Below are positions 47,864-59,643 of a stretch of DNA of 64,000 nt, piece after piece (within the stretch, counting starts at the first letter, position 1; the number at the start of each line of letters is the position of its first letter). The position numbers and the translations under genes were made by a program. The notes beneath the pieces are model-generated. The model searched no databases, had not been told where the DNA came from, and was given only the letters and a program-made list of their open reading frames with translations. The stretch comes from Rhizoclosmatium globosum (taxonomy: Eukaryota; Chytridiomycota; Chytridiomycetes; Chytridiales; Chytriomycetaceae): NCBI GenBank assembly GCA_002104985.1, contig MCGO01000006.1:1-64000 (forward strand), written 5' to 3'.

Positions 47864-49753
47864 ATGGCCCTTCAACGACGCGATTCTGATGTCCAGCAGA
47901 AGTTGGCAAGCGTTAAAGCTGCTTTGGAAACTGTTTCATTTGGAGAACTGGCGCTCAAAGTTATGACTCAAAACGAGCAGATCGCGGAACTCAAGGAACA
48001 AACTGGACTCTTGGCAGATAATATTCAAAGGCAAGAAAGCATCATATCTAGGCTTAAGAACGCAAATAAAGTCTTGCAGCAACGAGCTCTGGAAGTTCTC
48101 GACTTTGAAGAGCCACTCGACGTTATTTTACACGGAGTACAAACCGAGTTAGCGCAAAGGACGAATCCTCAGAAAGAAGACGAAAACATTCTAAATAATG
48201 TAAACGGTCTCATTGAGGCACTTCAACGTCTTAAAATGGCTGTCGATACTAGAACAGATGGGCGTCAGAATTCTGCCATTAATGTGCCTGTCGATATACG
48301 AATTTCACGCCGTACAACATTAAAACCTACACGAATCGTTGAGACTGAAAGCCCAATAATTCAATCTCTCTTGATATTCCCTCTATTTGCGAGTTTTCCT
48401 TGGGATGCATTACAACTCATTGCCTCAACTGCCACAAATACAACTGCCACAGCAGGAAAAACGATAATGAGTAAAGGAGAAGAAGGATCAAACATCTATT
48501 TTTTAACGGAAGGAGTTGTATCGGTCCTTGTGGGAGAGGGAACAACGAAGAACTTGGGTAGCCCAACGTTTTTCGGTGAAATTGGAGTTTGTAAGACCGT
48601 CTTCATTCGGTTAATTTTCAAGACTAAATCAGTTTAAGTGTCCAAGGCACAGCAATGTACCGCCACTATAATCGCGAAAACCAACACAATCATGATTTGT
48701 GTGGCCAAATCGAGCTTAGTGGCTGCAGCTGAAACTTTTCCCACTGTGAGAAAACTTATCGACGAATTTCGCATGAACGCAGAATTGTGGTGGAAGCAGC
48801 AGCAATACGTTGTTACAGAAGAACGATATGGGAAGCAGTTTATGGACGACCTTGCCCGAAAGGGCATCAAAAAGGTAATCTATCAATTTCTTGTGCATTA
48901 TGCTTAAATTTCTTGCCAGCTTGACGTGTTTTCAGAAGCGCCCGAAGAATTTATCAATTCATTGGCAGCAACCATGGCTGTCCTTGAATTTCAAGCAAAC
49001 ACAAACATCATTTCCATAAATGACAAGGCAGATTGTATGTACTTTATTCTCAGGGGGACTGTTCAAGTTATAGGCGAGACGGGCGTTGTTCATGCTGAGA
49101 TGGACTCTGGAAATTCGTTTGGTGAAGTGGGAATACTTTTAAACATGAACCGAACGGCTTCAATTCGAGCCAAGTATGACTGTACTGTTTTCCAACTTAC
49201 AAGAGAGAATCTCTCGAAAGCAGTAGTAACGTATCCTATTATGAAGGAGAAACTCAAGGCGGCCGCAGATGAACGATTGGCGCTTTTCAAAATGCGAACG
49301 ACTCAAGCGAAACCAGACCAATTCGATATCGAAGTTGGTGAACAATCTTTATCAAAATTGACGATATTTGACGGAGTTGACCAATCCGTTATTTCTGAAA
49401 TGGCAGCGATGATGGTTCGAAAGACTTGGAAAAAAGGCGATGTGATCATTAAATGTGGCGATACAGGTATGAGCATGTTTTTCCTCGCAGCTGGAACTGT
49501 GGATGTTATTTCTGAATTTGGAGAACTTCTGGAATCTGTGTCTGGGCCATCGGCTTACTTCGGAGAAGTGGCGCTACTGGAGCACGTTCCAAGAATTGCA
49601 ACTATAAAATGTACTTCCACCTCGTCGACATTTGAGTTGACCAAAGCCGATGTGTCTCAGGTTTTGAAGAAATATCCAGAAATTGCACAGCATATTAAAG
49701 AAACAGCCCACAATAGAATGCAACAGTACTTAATGAGAAATGTACTCGCCTGA
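47864..49753 (+). CDS. Coiled-coil / triple cyclic-nucleotide-binding-domain protein, paralog A
   Basis: Exons 47864-48590, 48639-48874 and 48920-49753 give 598 residues in an intact frame. The coiled-coil N-terminus (QNEQIAELKEQTGLLADN) is followed by three CNBDs at about 48370-48710, 48920-49260 and 49350-49720. Phosphate-binding cassettes: CNBD2 SFGEVGILLNMNRTASIRA and CNBD3 YFGEVALLEHVPRIATIKC keep the ribose-binding Glu and phosphate-binding Arg. CNBD1 reads FGEIGVLSKAQQCTAT, with the Arg replaced, so it probably binds no nucleotide. It ends MQQYLMRNVLA. It lacks the two 3' introns of the paralogs. There is no kinase, channel or dimerisation/docking domain, so it is not a PKA or PKG subunit. 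The start is 65 bp from the divergent PHK-like gene. A longer start at 47828 is possible. Confidence 0.82.
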
Positions 49754-49851
49754 TTACATGAATAAATCGTTCATTGTTGGGAACATGTGAACTTTTTTAG
49801 AACAATCGTGATTCCGCCAACCACGAAACCTCACCTGACTAGACATACTTG

Positions 49852-51832
49852 ATGTCCACCTCATTAGATTCTGTTTTACCAGCAGATCAAGAACTCGGCT
49901 TTGTGGCCGCAACTATTGACAACAAATCCGTTTCGGTTTTGTCTGAAAAAGTGTTAGACTATGAGGAAACCATTCGGCAGCTTCGAGAACAAATCAAGAC
50001 TCTCACGCATGAAAGAGATGATATGCTCAAGTACATCAAATCAACAAACGAAATGGTCTTGAATCTTATCAAAAACGTCGAGAACAAGGATGGGACAGCG
50101 AATACCTTTCAAGTTGCAAGCCAGCTCCTCCAGCTACAGTCGTCTTTGAAGAAACCCGAGGAACTTGTGCCAACCTTAGAGAAAGAATTAACGCCTTTGG
50201 AAAGCCAGTATGCATCTGAATCGCTTGTGCGAAAGAATACTCGAGGCCATGTCACTGTTCTGAGAGACAAGGACAAAAAAGACACACTTCAGATGCTCCA
50301 GAAAGAAAGTGCGCAATATCATCCATATATCAGTATATTGCAACGATTTCCCCTCTTTGCTACGTTTCCAAGACATATCTTGGAGAAAGTGTCTCTTGCC
50401 GCGTACGAAATGACACGAAAGAAAGGCCAACTCATTGTTACAAAGGGTGAAGAAGGCGCTGAGATATTTTTTATTTTGAGTGGGATGGTTTCGATATTTG
50501 TGGAAGATACGGAGCTGTCAAGCCTTCAACAACCCGTCTTCTTCGGCGAACTGGGAGTTTGTAAGAGTTTCATATACGATTGATTATTCAAACCGTTCAC
50601 GGATTACACAGTGTTCAAATTTAGAAGGACTGCTACTGTTGTTGCCAAAACCGACATAACTATGATTGTCGTGACTCGTCAAAAGTTGGACGACATTATC
50701 TCTACAAGCCCGGAAGTTCAAAAAATGGTTGATGAATTCTCAGCTAATAAGGAGATTTGGTGGTTAAAACAGCAGTATGCATCTGGGTCTGAGAAATTTG
50801 GGTCTGAATTCGCCAACGACATTGCTCGTAAAAATATTAGAAGAGTGAGTTTATTGATATAAGAATACAATATTAACATCTTAATAGCTCGATCTCTTTA
50901 AAGATGCTCCGGATGCCTTCATTGATTCGTTGGCTATGACTACCACATGCCTCGTGATTCAGGACTCTCAAAATATTGTCAACATTGGGGAAGAATCTGA
51001 TGCTATGTATTTTTTACTTGCGGGAGTTGTTCAAGTCGTTGGTGATACCGGGGTTGTTCATGCCGAGATAACAGCAGGAAGTTTCTTTGGTGAAGTGGGA
51101 GTTCTGTTGAACATGAAACGAACAGCATCGATTAGGGCCAAAGGAGAGTGCTACGTATTCAAGCTTACCAAGGAAAATTTGGACAGAGTTGTTTTAGATC
51201 ATCCAGTTATGAGTGAAAAGCTTCATGCAGAAGCTGCCGAGCGGCTTGCACTATTTAAAGCTCGAACTCAAGAAACAACCGATAGTAAAACTACTGCACC
51301 TGATCAGTTCGATATGGAAATTGGAGAGAATGCATTAACAAAGGTACAAAATGACTGGTATCGTCGCAATCGACGCTAATATGTTTCCTTAGCTAAGTTT
51401 ATTCCGTGGAGTAGATCAGAATGTTATTCAGGAGTTAGCAATATCTATGGTTCGAAAAACGTGGAATACAGGCGAAAAAATCATTCAGTGTGGGGATACA
51501 GGGGATTCTATGTTTTTTCTGGCTGCTGGAACAGCAAATGTTATAACCGAGTTTGGAGAAATTATAGACGATGTTTCGGGACCATCAGCTTATTTTGGAG
51601 AAGTTGCAATTATGGAGGAAGTTCCACGAACTGCGACCATCAAATGCACCTCAGAGTGCTCGACATACGAGCTTAGAAAGAACGACGTAAAATTAGTGAT
51701 GAGTAAATATCCTGATATTGCCACGCAGCTCAAAGAAACGGCAGATGAAAGGATGCAGAAGGTGAACTAGCTTAATTATTTATTGAACTGACCTAAACTC
51801 TCCAGTATCTGATGCGTAACGTACTTGCATAA
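49852..51832 (+). CDS. Coiled-coil / triple cyclic-nucleotide-binding-domain protein, paralog B
   Basis: Exons 49852-50560, 50612-50844, 50888-51343, 51393-51761 and 51806-51832 sum to 1,794 nt, or 597 residues, with no frameshift. The N-terminal coiled coil (EETIRQLREQIKTLTHERDD) is about 70 residues. The CNBDs lie at about 50326-50720, 50888-51230 and 51393-51760. All three cassettes keep Glu and Arg: FGELGVLFKFRRTATVVA, FFGEVGVLLNMKRTASIRA and YFGEVAIMEEVPRTATIKC. The residue after the Arg is Thr in all three. The first intron cuts the cassette of CNBD1. The last exon is 27 nt and encodes YLMRNVLA. Tandem with paralog A (98 bp between stop and start) and C. A soluble nucleotide sensor or scaffold is inferred. 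Confidence 0.87.
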
Positions 51833-51960
51833 TATGTTTTTTTTCTGGGAATTAGTTTAAACAACGACCTTTTCATACAATATTGGTTATGAAAATCACA
51901 CAAAGGATTTACAGCCTAAAGTTGAACGAGAAAGACTTCCTTAATATCACAGATCAGAGA

Positions 51961-53989
51961 ATGGCTTCGAATCTATCCAAAGTTTCATCTAAGCTTGATA
52001 GTTTCGTAAACGAAAGAGCTTCCCTCCAGGAAGAAGAGATACAACATCTCACTGAGGAAGTGAAGGTTCTCACTGAGGAGAACCAAAGTCAAGCCAACGT
52101 GATCGCAATCCTTAAATCTACTAATCAAACGCTCCGTAAACGAGCTTTGGAGCTTATAAAAGCAAACGAAGAGATTCGGCAGGTTACTCATGCTTACTTA
52201 GCTATTGCCAGTGTCCTCAAAAACAAACCTAATCTTTCAGTCGAAGAAAACGAAATTGTTAAATCTGCAGAGAAGGCTAGAATTGTCATCAACTTCAGCA
52301 GCATCGAGAGAACGCTGAGTGATGATATTTTAAACAACAACGACTCTCTTCCCCGTGAAAACAAATCTCCTGCTTGTGAGAATGAAATGTCACGACATGT
52401 CACTGTCATAAGGCAAAAATCATTAAAAACGGCGGGTACAATAGAACGAAAACCTCATGAAGAACATCCAAATATGCAGACACTACTTAGATTCCCACTT
52501 TTTGCGAGTTTTCCTCAAGATATTATGGAACAAGTATCACTTAGCTCATACGAGCTTCATCGTAAAATGGGACAATTGATTGTAAAGAAAGGGGAGGAAG
52601 GTGCCGAAATATTCTTCCTCACTGAAGGCGTCGTGTCAGTCGTTGTTGACGATAAAGAGTTATCGGTTCTACAGGCACCCATATTTTTTGGAGAGCTTGG
52701 TGTTCGTAGGTAATAACTTAAGTTCAGCTGTATAACTTATTTGCAAATTATAGTATTTAAGTTCCAAAGAACGGCGACCGTTATTGCCAAAACCGATAGC
52801 ACGATGGTCGTAGTAACGAAGCAAAAGCTAGATGAGATTATTTCTCAGAACAATGACGTTAAACGAGTGGTTGACTCATTTGCGGCCGATAAAGAAAGCT
52901 GGTGGAAAAAACAGCAATACATTCGCAGTCAAGAAAAGTTTGGTGCTGAGTTTGCACATGACATTGCCCGAGAAGACATTCGTAAGGTGAGTATTAAAGT
53001 GATAAGAATTTAATTGACGTTTTTACTTCAGCTTGGAATCTTTGCATCTGCTCCTGATGCTTTTGTGGACTCGCTCGCAACAGCAATCAAATGTTTAGTA
53101 TACAGTAGCAATCAAAATATTGTGTCGGTCGATGAGGACTCTGATGCTATGTACTTCATTCTTGACGGATCTGTTGAAGTTGTTGGTAGTACTGGAACTG
53201 TACATGCTGAAATGTCTGGTGGCGCTTTCTTTGGAGAAGTTGGCGTCCTTTTGAATATGAAACGTACTGCTTCCATAAGGGCAAAGGAAGAGAGTCACGT
53301 CTTTAAACTGACGAAGCAAGACTTGGACTCTGTAATTGGAAATTACCCGTCAATGAAGCATATCCTGAAGACTGCTGCAGATGAACGATACGAACTTTTC
53401 AAGAAGAGATCAGCTCAGCCATCTGCAGAATCGAAAGATGGTAACAAAGAACACGTTCCTGATCAGTTCGATATGGAAGTCGCTGGGCAGTCTCTGGCTA
53501 AGGTTCTTGATCTGTTCATTTAGCATTGTTTTAAAACTTAAATTCATAGCTGAGTTTGTTTTCGGGAGTTGGCAAATCAGTTCTATCCGAACTTGCAATG
53601 AAGATGATAAGGAAAACTTGGGAAAAAGACGAGAAGATTATTGTATGTAATGCCGCTGGTGAAAGCATGTTCTTTCTCGCTGCAGGCAATGCGGACGTCA
53701 TCACAGAATTTGGCGATGTCATCGATACTGTGTCTGGGCCATCAGCCTACTTTGGCGAAGTCGCATTGCTGGAGCAGGTTCCTCGAACAGCCACTGTAAA
53801 GTGCTCATCTGTTTGTTCTACGTATGAATTGAGAAAGGATGACTTTAAAGCCGTTTTGAGCAAATACCCTCAGATTGCGAACCAGATTAAAAATACCGCA
53901 GATGAACGAATGCAAAACGTAAGTCACGAGTTACGGTCTACCATTCTAAAACCACACAATAGTACTTGATGCGCAACGTATTGGCTTGA
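51961..53989 (+). CDS. Coiled-coil / triple cyclic-nucleotide-binding-domain protein, paralog C
   Basis: Exons 51961-52705, 52754-52986, 53032-53502, 53550-53918 and 53963-53989 total 1,845 nt, giving 614 residues and an intact frame. The start MASNLSKVSSKLDSFVNE is chosen by comparison with the other paralogs; an in-frame ATG at 51889 would add 24 residues. The coiled coil (EEEIQHLTEEVKVLTEENQS) precedes CNBDs at about 52470-52870, 53032-53370 and 53550-53910. The cassettes are FGELGVLFKFQRTATVIA, FFGEVGVLLNMKRTASIRA and YFGEVALLEQVPRTATVKC, all with Glu, Arg and a following Thr. Intron positions and phases match B and D, including the 27-nt last exon for YLMRNVLA. Confidence 0.86.
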
Positions 53990-54122
53990 GATACTCACAG
54001 TGTAATCTTCTTCATTTTAAGTGATCTCAGAGATGAAATAAATGAACCTTTTCGATTTTTACAGACAATGCAGGAACATCACAAAGAAAAAACCAACTCT
54101 CAGATTCTGCGCCAGTTTCATC

Positions 54123-56224
54123 ATGGATCCCGAGTACGATATTGACACAGACTTGGAGACAACATCAAAGTCCCTAGACGACCATATTGTCACGTCTCTC
54201 AACGAAAAAATAGCTATGCAAGAACAGGTCATCAACCAACTTTCAGAGCAGTTACGACATGTACAAGCCGAACGCGACACTTTACGCGTCGAAAAAGAAG
54301 TTCAAAGTTTGATGATAGCTACAATGAAAAGATCCAACCAGCTGCTTCTCAAAAGCTCAATAGAACTCATCAACTTTCAAGAGCAGCTTAGTAATACCAC
54401 GCGAGCTTACAATGATCTTGCGTCGCAATTGCGTGATACGATGAACAAATCGAAAGAACATGAAACGATAAACGAATTGGAGGCTTCAGAGTTGGAGCTG
54501 AACCTTGAGTCAGCCAAAATTGAAATTTACCCTCCAACTCGACAGAGCAGCGTATCTGGAGCTATGCAACCTCCTCCTCCTCCTCCTCCTGCATCATTTC
54601 TTTTGGCAACGAAAGAGCTTAAGCCGACTGGCACAAAATTGGCAACGCTGAATGAAACGGACAATCATTCCACTACTAATACAGCCCAGGGATCAAGAAA
54701 CCTCTTTTATCCACATATCGATCTTCTCGCGGGATTTCCACTGTTTGCAAGTTTCCCCCAAAGCACTTTGGAGCAGATTTCCTTAAGTTCATATGAATTG
54801 AAACGTAGAGAAGGACAGATTATTATTACAAAAGGAGAAGAGGGAGCAGAAATGTTTTTCATTGTTGAGGGATCTGTGGTGGTTGTCGTTGATGGAAAGG
54901 AGCTTAGTGTGTTGAAGAGACCAGTATTCTTTGGCGAAATGGGAGTTTGTATGGACTCATTAGGTTAAGAAGACTCTGCTAAACATTGACTATAGTACTC
55001 AAGTTTCAAAGAACTGCGACCATTATTGCAAAGACAGATGTTGTTCTCGCCGTTGTCACGAAGCAAAAGTTGGATGAGATTGTTTCATTGGCAAATCCAG
55101 CCGTTCAACTTATTTTAGAAGAGTTTACGACTAATAAGGAGACTTGGTGGAAACAACAGCAGTACATTAAGTCTCAAGAAAAGTTTGGTGCCGAGTTTGT
55201 TAATAACATCGCCAGAAAGGACTTGAAATCGGTATCGTTTTATCTTTTGCTGCAGTATATTTAACGCTTCATTTTCAGCTTGAACTTTTCTCTGAAGCTC
55301 CAGAGAAGTTTTTGGATTCACTTGCGATGACATTGAAGTGTCTAACTTACAAAGCTGGCGATATTGTCATCTACCATGGAGAAGAAGCCGACTCAATGTA
55401 CTTTGTACTCTCTGGAACAGTTGAAGTCGTAGGCAACACAGGAGTCGTCCACGCTGAAATCGGACCTGGCTCGTTTTTTGGTGAAGTTGGAATTCTGTTA
55501 AATATGAAGCGAACTGCATCCATTCGAGCTAAAATTGAAAGTCGTCTCTTCAAGCTCCAAAAGAATAATTTGGATGAAATTGTTTCAGAATATCCAACCG
55601 TCGAAAACAAACTGAAGGAAGCTGCTGACGAGAGGTTTTACTTGTTCCAGATGAGACAAAGCTTTGCTGCTTCTGAATCAATGCCCGTTCCAGACCAGTT
55701 TGATGTCGAAGTTGGAGAGAATGCGCTTTCAAAGGTGAGAAACATGGCATTTCCAATGGTACTCTAATTCCAACTTTTAAAAAAGTTGGCCATCTTTGAG
55801 GATGTTGAGAATGGCGTTGTTGCTGAACTCGCAATGCTCATGACAAGAAAGACATGGGATGCTGGTGATTTCATTATTAATTGCGGTGATGACGGCAAAA
55901 GTATGTTTTTCTTGGTTGCTGGCATCGCCGATGTCATTACAGAATTTGGAGAGGTCGTGGATCAGTTTCACGCCCCTGATGCATACTTTGGAGAAGTTGC
56001 AATTATTGAACATGTTCCAAGAACCGCGAGTGTTAGATGTGTGAATACGTGTTCAACTTTTGAGTTGCAGAAGGAGGATGTCAAGGCTACCATGAAGAAG
56101 CATCCATTACTGGAGAAGCGTATCAAAGATACTGCTTCAAGTCGAATGCAAAATGTAAGTTCTTTTGTTGCTATTGTTTGATTCTAATCTTTCACAGTAT
56201 CTTATGCGGAACGTTCTTGCGTGA
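54123..56224 (+). CDS. Coiled-coil / triple cyclic-nucleotide-binding-domain protein, paralog D
   Basis: Exons 54123-54948, 54996-55231, 55279-55734, 55786-56154 and 56198-56224 total 1,914 nt, giving 637 residues with no frameshift. MDPEYDIDTDLETTSKSL fits the start of the paralogs better than the upstream in-frame ATG at 54042. It has the longest N-terminal part, with coiled coil (QVINQLSEQLRHVQAERDTL) and a poly-Pro tract (PPPPPPPP, near 54570). The CNBDs lie at about 54715-55110, 55279-55620 and 55786-56150. The cassettes are FGEMGVLLKFQRTATIIA, FFGEVGILLNMKRTASIRA and YFGEVAIIEHVPRTASVRC. The last exon again encodes YLMRNVLA. This is the final gene of the array; AFG1 follows 75 bp later. 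Confidence 0.86.
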
Positions 56225-56299
56225 AAATGATATATACCGTTTCACGATACTTATTGAGCAATTGAGCACATATTCTAATAAACTCTTCTGTTGGAAATC

Positions 56300-57875
56300 A
56301 TGAAACGGGTTGGAGACTCATGGAGGTTTGGAAAATGTTCCGAAACTCCTGTCATCACGATTGACGGCGAACCGCCTGTATTCCACCGGGCGCAAAGGGC
56401 CTCATCATGTCTATGCCTCCAAAATAGCCAGTGGAGCGCTGCGAGAAGATCCACACCAGCTCAAAACGGTCGGACACCTCCAAACACTCCATGATACGAT
56501 TCTGTCGCACCCGCCTCCGCCACCCAAACCTGTGAACTACGAAGATGCCGATCCACGCGGTCCACACCTTGTTGGCTTAGAGCAGCTTGATGCAGACGCT
56601 AATGTCTTCAAGGCATTCACAAACCTGTTTAAAGGCGGACCCAGAAAAACGAAGGTTGTTGAGGAACCAGTTGTCATTGGGCCAAAGGGCTTGTACCTCC
56701 ATGGAGACGTTGGAACTGGAAAGACGCTTACTATGGATATGTTTTACCATTCTTTGGATATCCCTCGGAAACGTCGGGTGCATTTCCATGCCTTTATGCA
56801 GGACGTTCATCGACGGGTGCATCAGTTGCGCAAAGATAAAGGTGTTTCGTATGATCCAACACCACTGATTGCTCAGGAGTTGGCTAATGATGCATGGGTC
56901 TTGTGTTTCGATGAACTCAAGTGACGGATATTGCGGACGCTATGTTATTGAGACGTTTGTTTACGGAGCTGTATAAGCGAGGAGTTGTTACGGTTGTTAC
57001 AAGTAACAGACCGCCAGATGGTATGTTGAGATTGGGCGTTGTTGTTGTTAACGAAGTCCTCCCATAGAGCTTTACAAGAATGGTCTTCAGCGCAAGAGCT
57101 TCTTGCCCACAATTGAATTGCTCAAGTCTCAAAATCTGGTTCATCCTTTGGATTCTGGAATAGATTACAGACAACGTGCCAAAGCTGAGGAAAGAGTCTT
57201 CTTTTACCCACTGGGACCGGAAACTACTGCGTCCATCAATTCAATTTGGAATTCACTGACTAATGGAAAGAAAGGTGGTGTAATTATGATGCTATATGCG
57301 GAATATTAATATTAAATAGTTGAACCCAAGACTTTGACATTCTTGGGCCGTTCGATTACAATTCCCGAAACTTGCGGGAGAGCAGCAAAGGCCTCATTCC
57401 AACTATTGTGTGGCAGTCCTCATTCTGCAGCTGACTTCTTGGAGATTGCGTCCCAATTTGACACAATCGTATTGACAGATGTTCCCAAGATGACATTAAC
57501 TCAGCGAAACGAAGCAAGACGATTTATTACGCTGATTGATGCAATTTATGAAAACAAAATCAAGTTTTACATGAGTAGTGAGGTCGAGGCGGGTTTGTTA
57601 CTTGTTGGAGATAAGGATGAGGCTGGAAAGCTTGATAAAAAAGCTGAACGGGAGCTTACTGCCGCCGAAAGGCAGTTAATGGACGATTTGAAGATTACGG
57701 TTGACCATGTGAGTGCCATTTGATATGTGTATATGTGTCCTGTGCTCATTCATCATTACTCCAGCTCACCTCATCTATCTTTACCGGATCTGAGGAGGCC
57801 TTTGCGTTCCAGAGAGCTGTATCACGGCTTGTAGAGATGCAAGGCAAGGGATGGGGAGACAAAGAAATTCAGTAA
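56300..57875 (+). CDS. AFG1: AFG1-like mitochondrial ATPase (LACE1 family)
   Basis: Exons are 56300-57020, 57068-57274, 57320-57708 and 57765-57875. After a basic N-terminus with a presequence-like stretch ([20 protein letters not shown]) come the Walker A loop [20 protein letters not shown], the Walker B segment [26 protein letters not shown] and [12 protein letters not shown] (sensor 1), then the C-terminal [20 protein letters not shown] end. AFG1 is an inner-mitochondrial-membrane ATPase involved in turnover of respiratory chain subunits. The frame breaks once in FDEL-VTDIADA near 56922 (one base short) and probably once close to the start, because the ATG at 56300 is not in frame with the presequence-like stretch. 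Length of about 480 residues is normal. Confidence 0.85.
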
Positions 57876-57969
57876 ATTCCATTCACCGTCCGTGGGATAA
57901 TAAAGATGGGTCTGAATTGATAGTCAGAATCAGTTGATTTGATTTGGTGGAAGCAGTGGATTGCAAAAG

Positions 57970-59364
57970 ATGAAGCGATTGTTCCTTTACTGCACAATGT
58001 CCGCACCAATCGACAAGAAAAGCACTACGGCCGCCACCACCAACCCCGTCACTGTGTACGAAAGTCCGTCCGTGTCGCAAGTGCTTCTCGATGGCGATGA
58101 TGACAAATCCTCGGGGTCGTCGTCCGCCACCGCACCGCCGCCGCCGAGAAGCCGCATCGAATCGCTCGCCGGCGCCACCAATTTCAAGCCCACTTTAACT
58201 CCGACTTCTGCATCAACCGAGGCCGTGCGCGCGTCTGGCTTCGAAGTGGGCGTGGCCGAAGACAGAAACAGGAAACACAGACGCACGATGGAGGTTCGTT
58301 CGTTGCTGCAACTTGTTCTGTCGCGGTGTTCTTGCTTACTCCTTCACAGGATGCTCATTGCTTTGTCTATCGATACGGAGGCGTCGACGGCCAAGGTTCG
58401 TGACCCTAAATGAAATCCAACAAACCCAATTCAATTCTCACTCTGTCTTTGTACTATATACTTCAGGCTTCTTTGCAATCTTTGACGGTCATGCGGGAAA
58501 AGCTGCAGCGGAATGGTGTGGGGCGAATCTGCATGAGGTGTCTGCCGTTGCATCATCACACAGCCTCAATCCTAACATTGGGCAAACAAACAGACATTAC
58601 TCACTCTTCTCCAAGAAAAACCGTCTGCGCCAATCCCGGAATTATTGAATGAAGCATTTGTCAGGACTGACGCCCAATTATCTTCACGGAAACTGTCGTC
58701 AGGATGTACTGCTGTCGTTGCCTTCACAAGGATAGAGGATCGCGAAAATCAACGAAAGGTGCGGAATTGGGAGGGGAGAAAAACGAGTCACTGAACGAGA
58801 CACTTACATTTTTACCAGCGCGTATTGTACACGGCGAATGTTGGAGATGCACGAGCAGTTCTGAGGTATTCTTTTGTTTGATTTTATCGGTGTTACTCAC
58901 CAATCTTTGAAGTCGGGACGGAAAAGCCGTGCGATTGACATACGACCACAAGGGATCAGATCGCAATGAAGCGCAAAGAATCATGGAGTCGGGCGGATTT
59001 GTCGTCAATAACAGAGTGAATGGAGTTCTCGCAGTTACTCGTGCTTTGGGAGATGCAACAATGAAGGACTACATCATTGGAAATCCATTCACTACCGAAA
59101 CAGTCCTTGAAGACTCTGACTCGCTCTTGGTTTTGGCTTGTGACGGAGTGAGTGCATTAGAATTTTTTCTTTGTGAGTTAACGCGTATGATAGCTATGGG
59201 ATGTGTGCTCCGACGAAGAGGCGGTTGCATTTGTTCACGAAGAGAGTAGGAGTAGCGTTCAAACTGTCAGTGAGGATCTCATGAATCTCGCCCTCGAGAA
59301 GTTCTCCACGGATAATTTGAGCGTGATGGTCATTCGCTTTACGGATCAGAAGGTCTTTGGGTAA
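57970..59364 (+). CDS. PP2C-type (PPM) Ser/Thr protein phosphatase
   Basis: Seven exons (57970-58293, 58350-58395, 58467-58537, 58594-58758, 58819-58865, 58913-59147, 59194-59364) sum to 1,059 nt, giving 352 residues with an intact frame. The first 95 residues are a Ser/Thr/Pro-rich leader; a start at 57997 (MSAPIDKKS) is an alternative. PPM motifs are clear: [23 protein letters not shown] (metal ligands), [48 protein letters not shown] and [10 protein letters not shown]. The enzyme is a metal-dependent phosphatase of the PTC1-like group, cytosolic or nuclear. Substrate unknown. Confidence 0.88.
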
Positions 59365-59394
59365 ACGATGATGTTGATAATGAGAAATAAATCA

Positions 59395-59637
59395 TGGGAC
59401 CAGTTAATTCGTTGAGTCCAAATTCGTTGAATGCAAATCAGTTTGCAGAGCACAAAAATAGTTTAAGTTTCAATAAGCCTGGTTTATTCTCAGAAACCAA
59501 TGACCTCCCAAAACCACACAAAGCGTATCCCATCTGCAGTACTATGATATCCCCTCCGTCGCCCAAAGAATGTACCCTCCAAAAGAAAAAACAAGCTGAA
59601 CACGACGAATCCTCCATCAAATCACTGCTGCGATAAA
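59395..59637 (+). CDS. Doubtful small open frame between PP2C and uS10 genes
   Basis: 80 codons starting MGPVNSLSPNSLNANQF, between two convergent genes. The composition is Ser/Pro/Asn/Lys-rich. There is no family match, promoter or intron evidence. It may just be the 3' UTRs of the two flanking genes. Confidence 0.2.
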
Positions 59638-59643
59638 ACGGAT

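Noticed and set aside
47864..56224. CNBD genes as PKA regulatory subunits
   Set aside because: No dimerisation/docking domain or inhibitor sequence, three CNBDs instead of two, and Thr instead of Ala after the cassette Arg.
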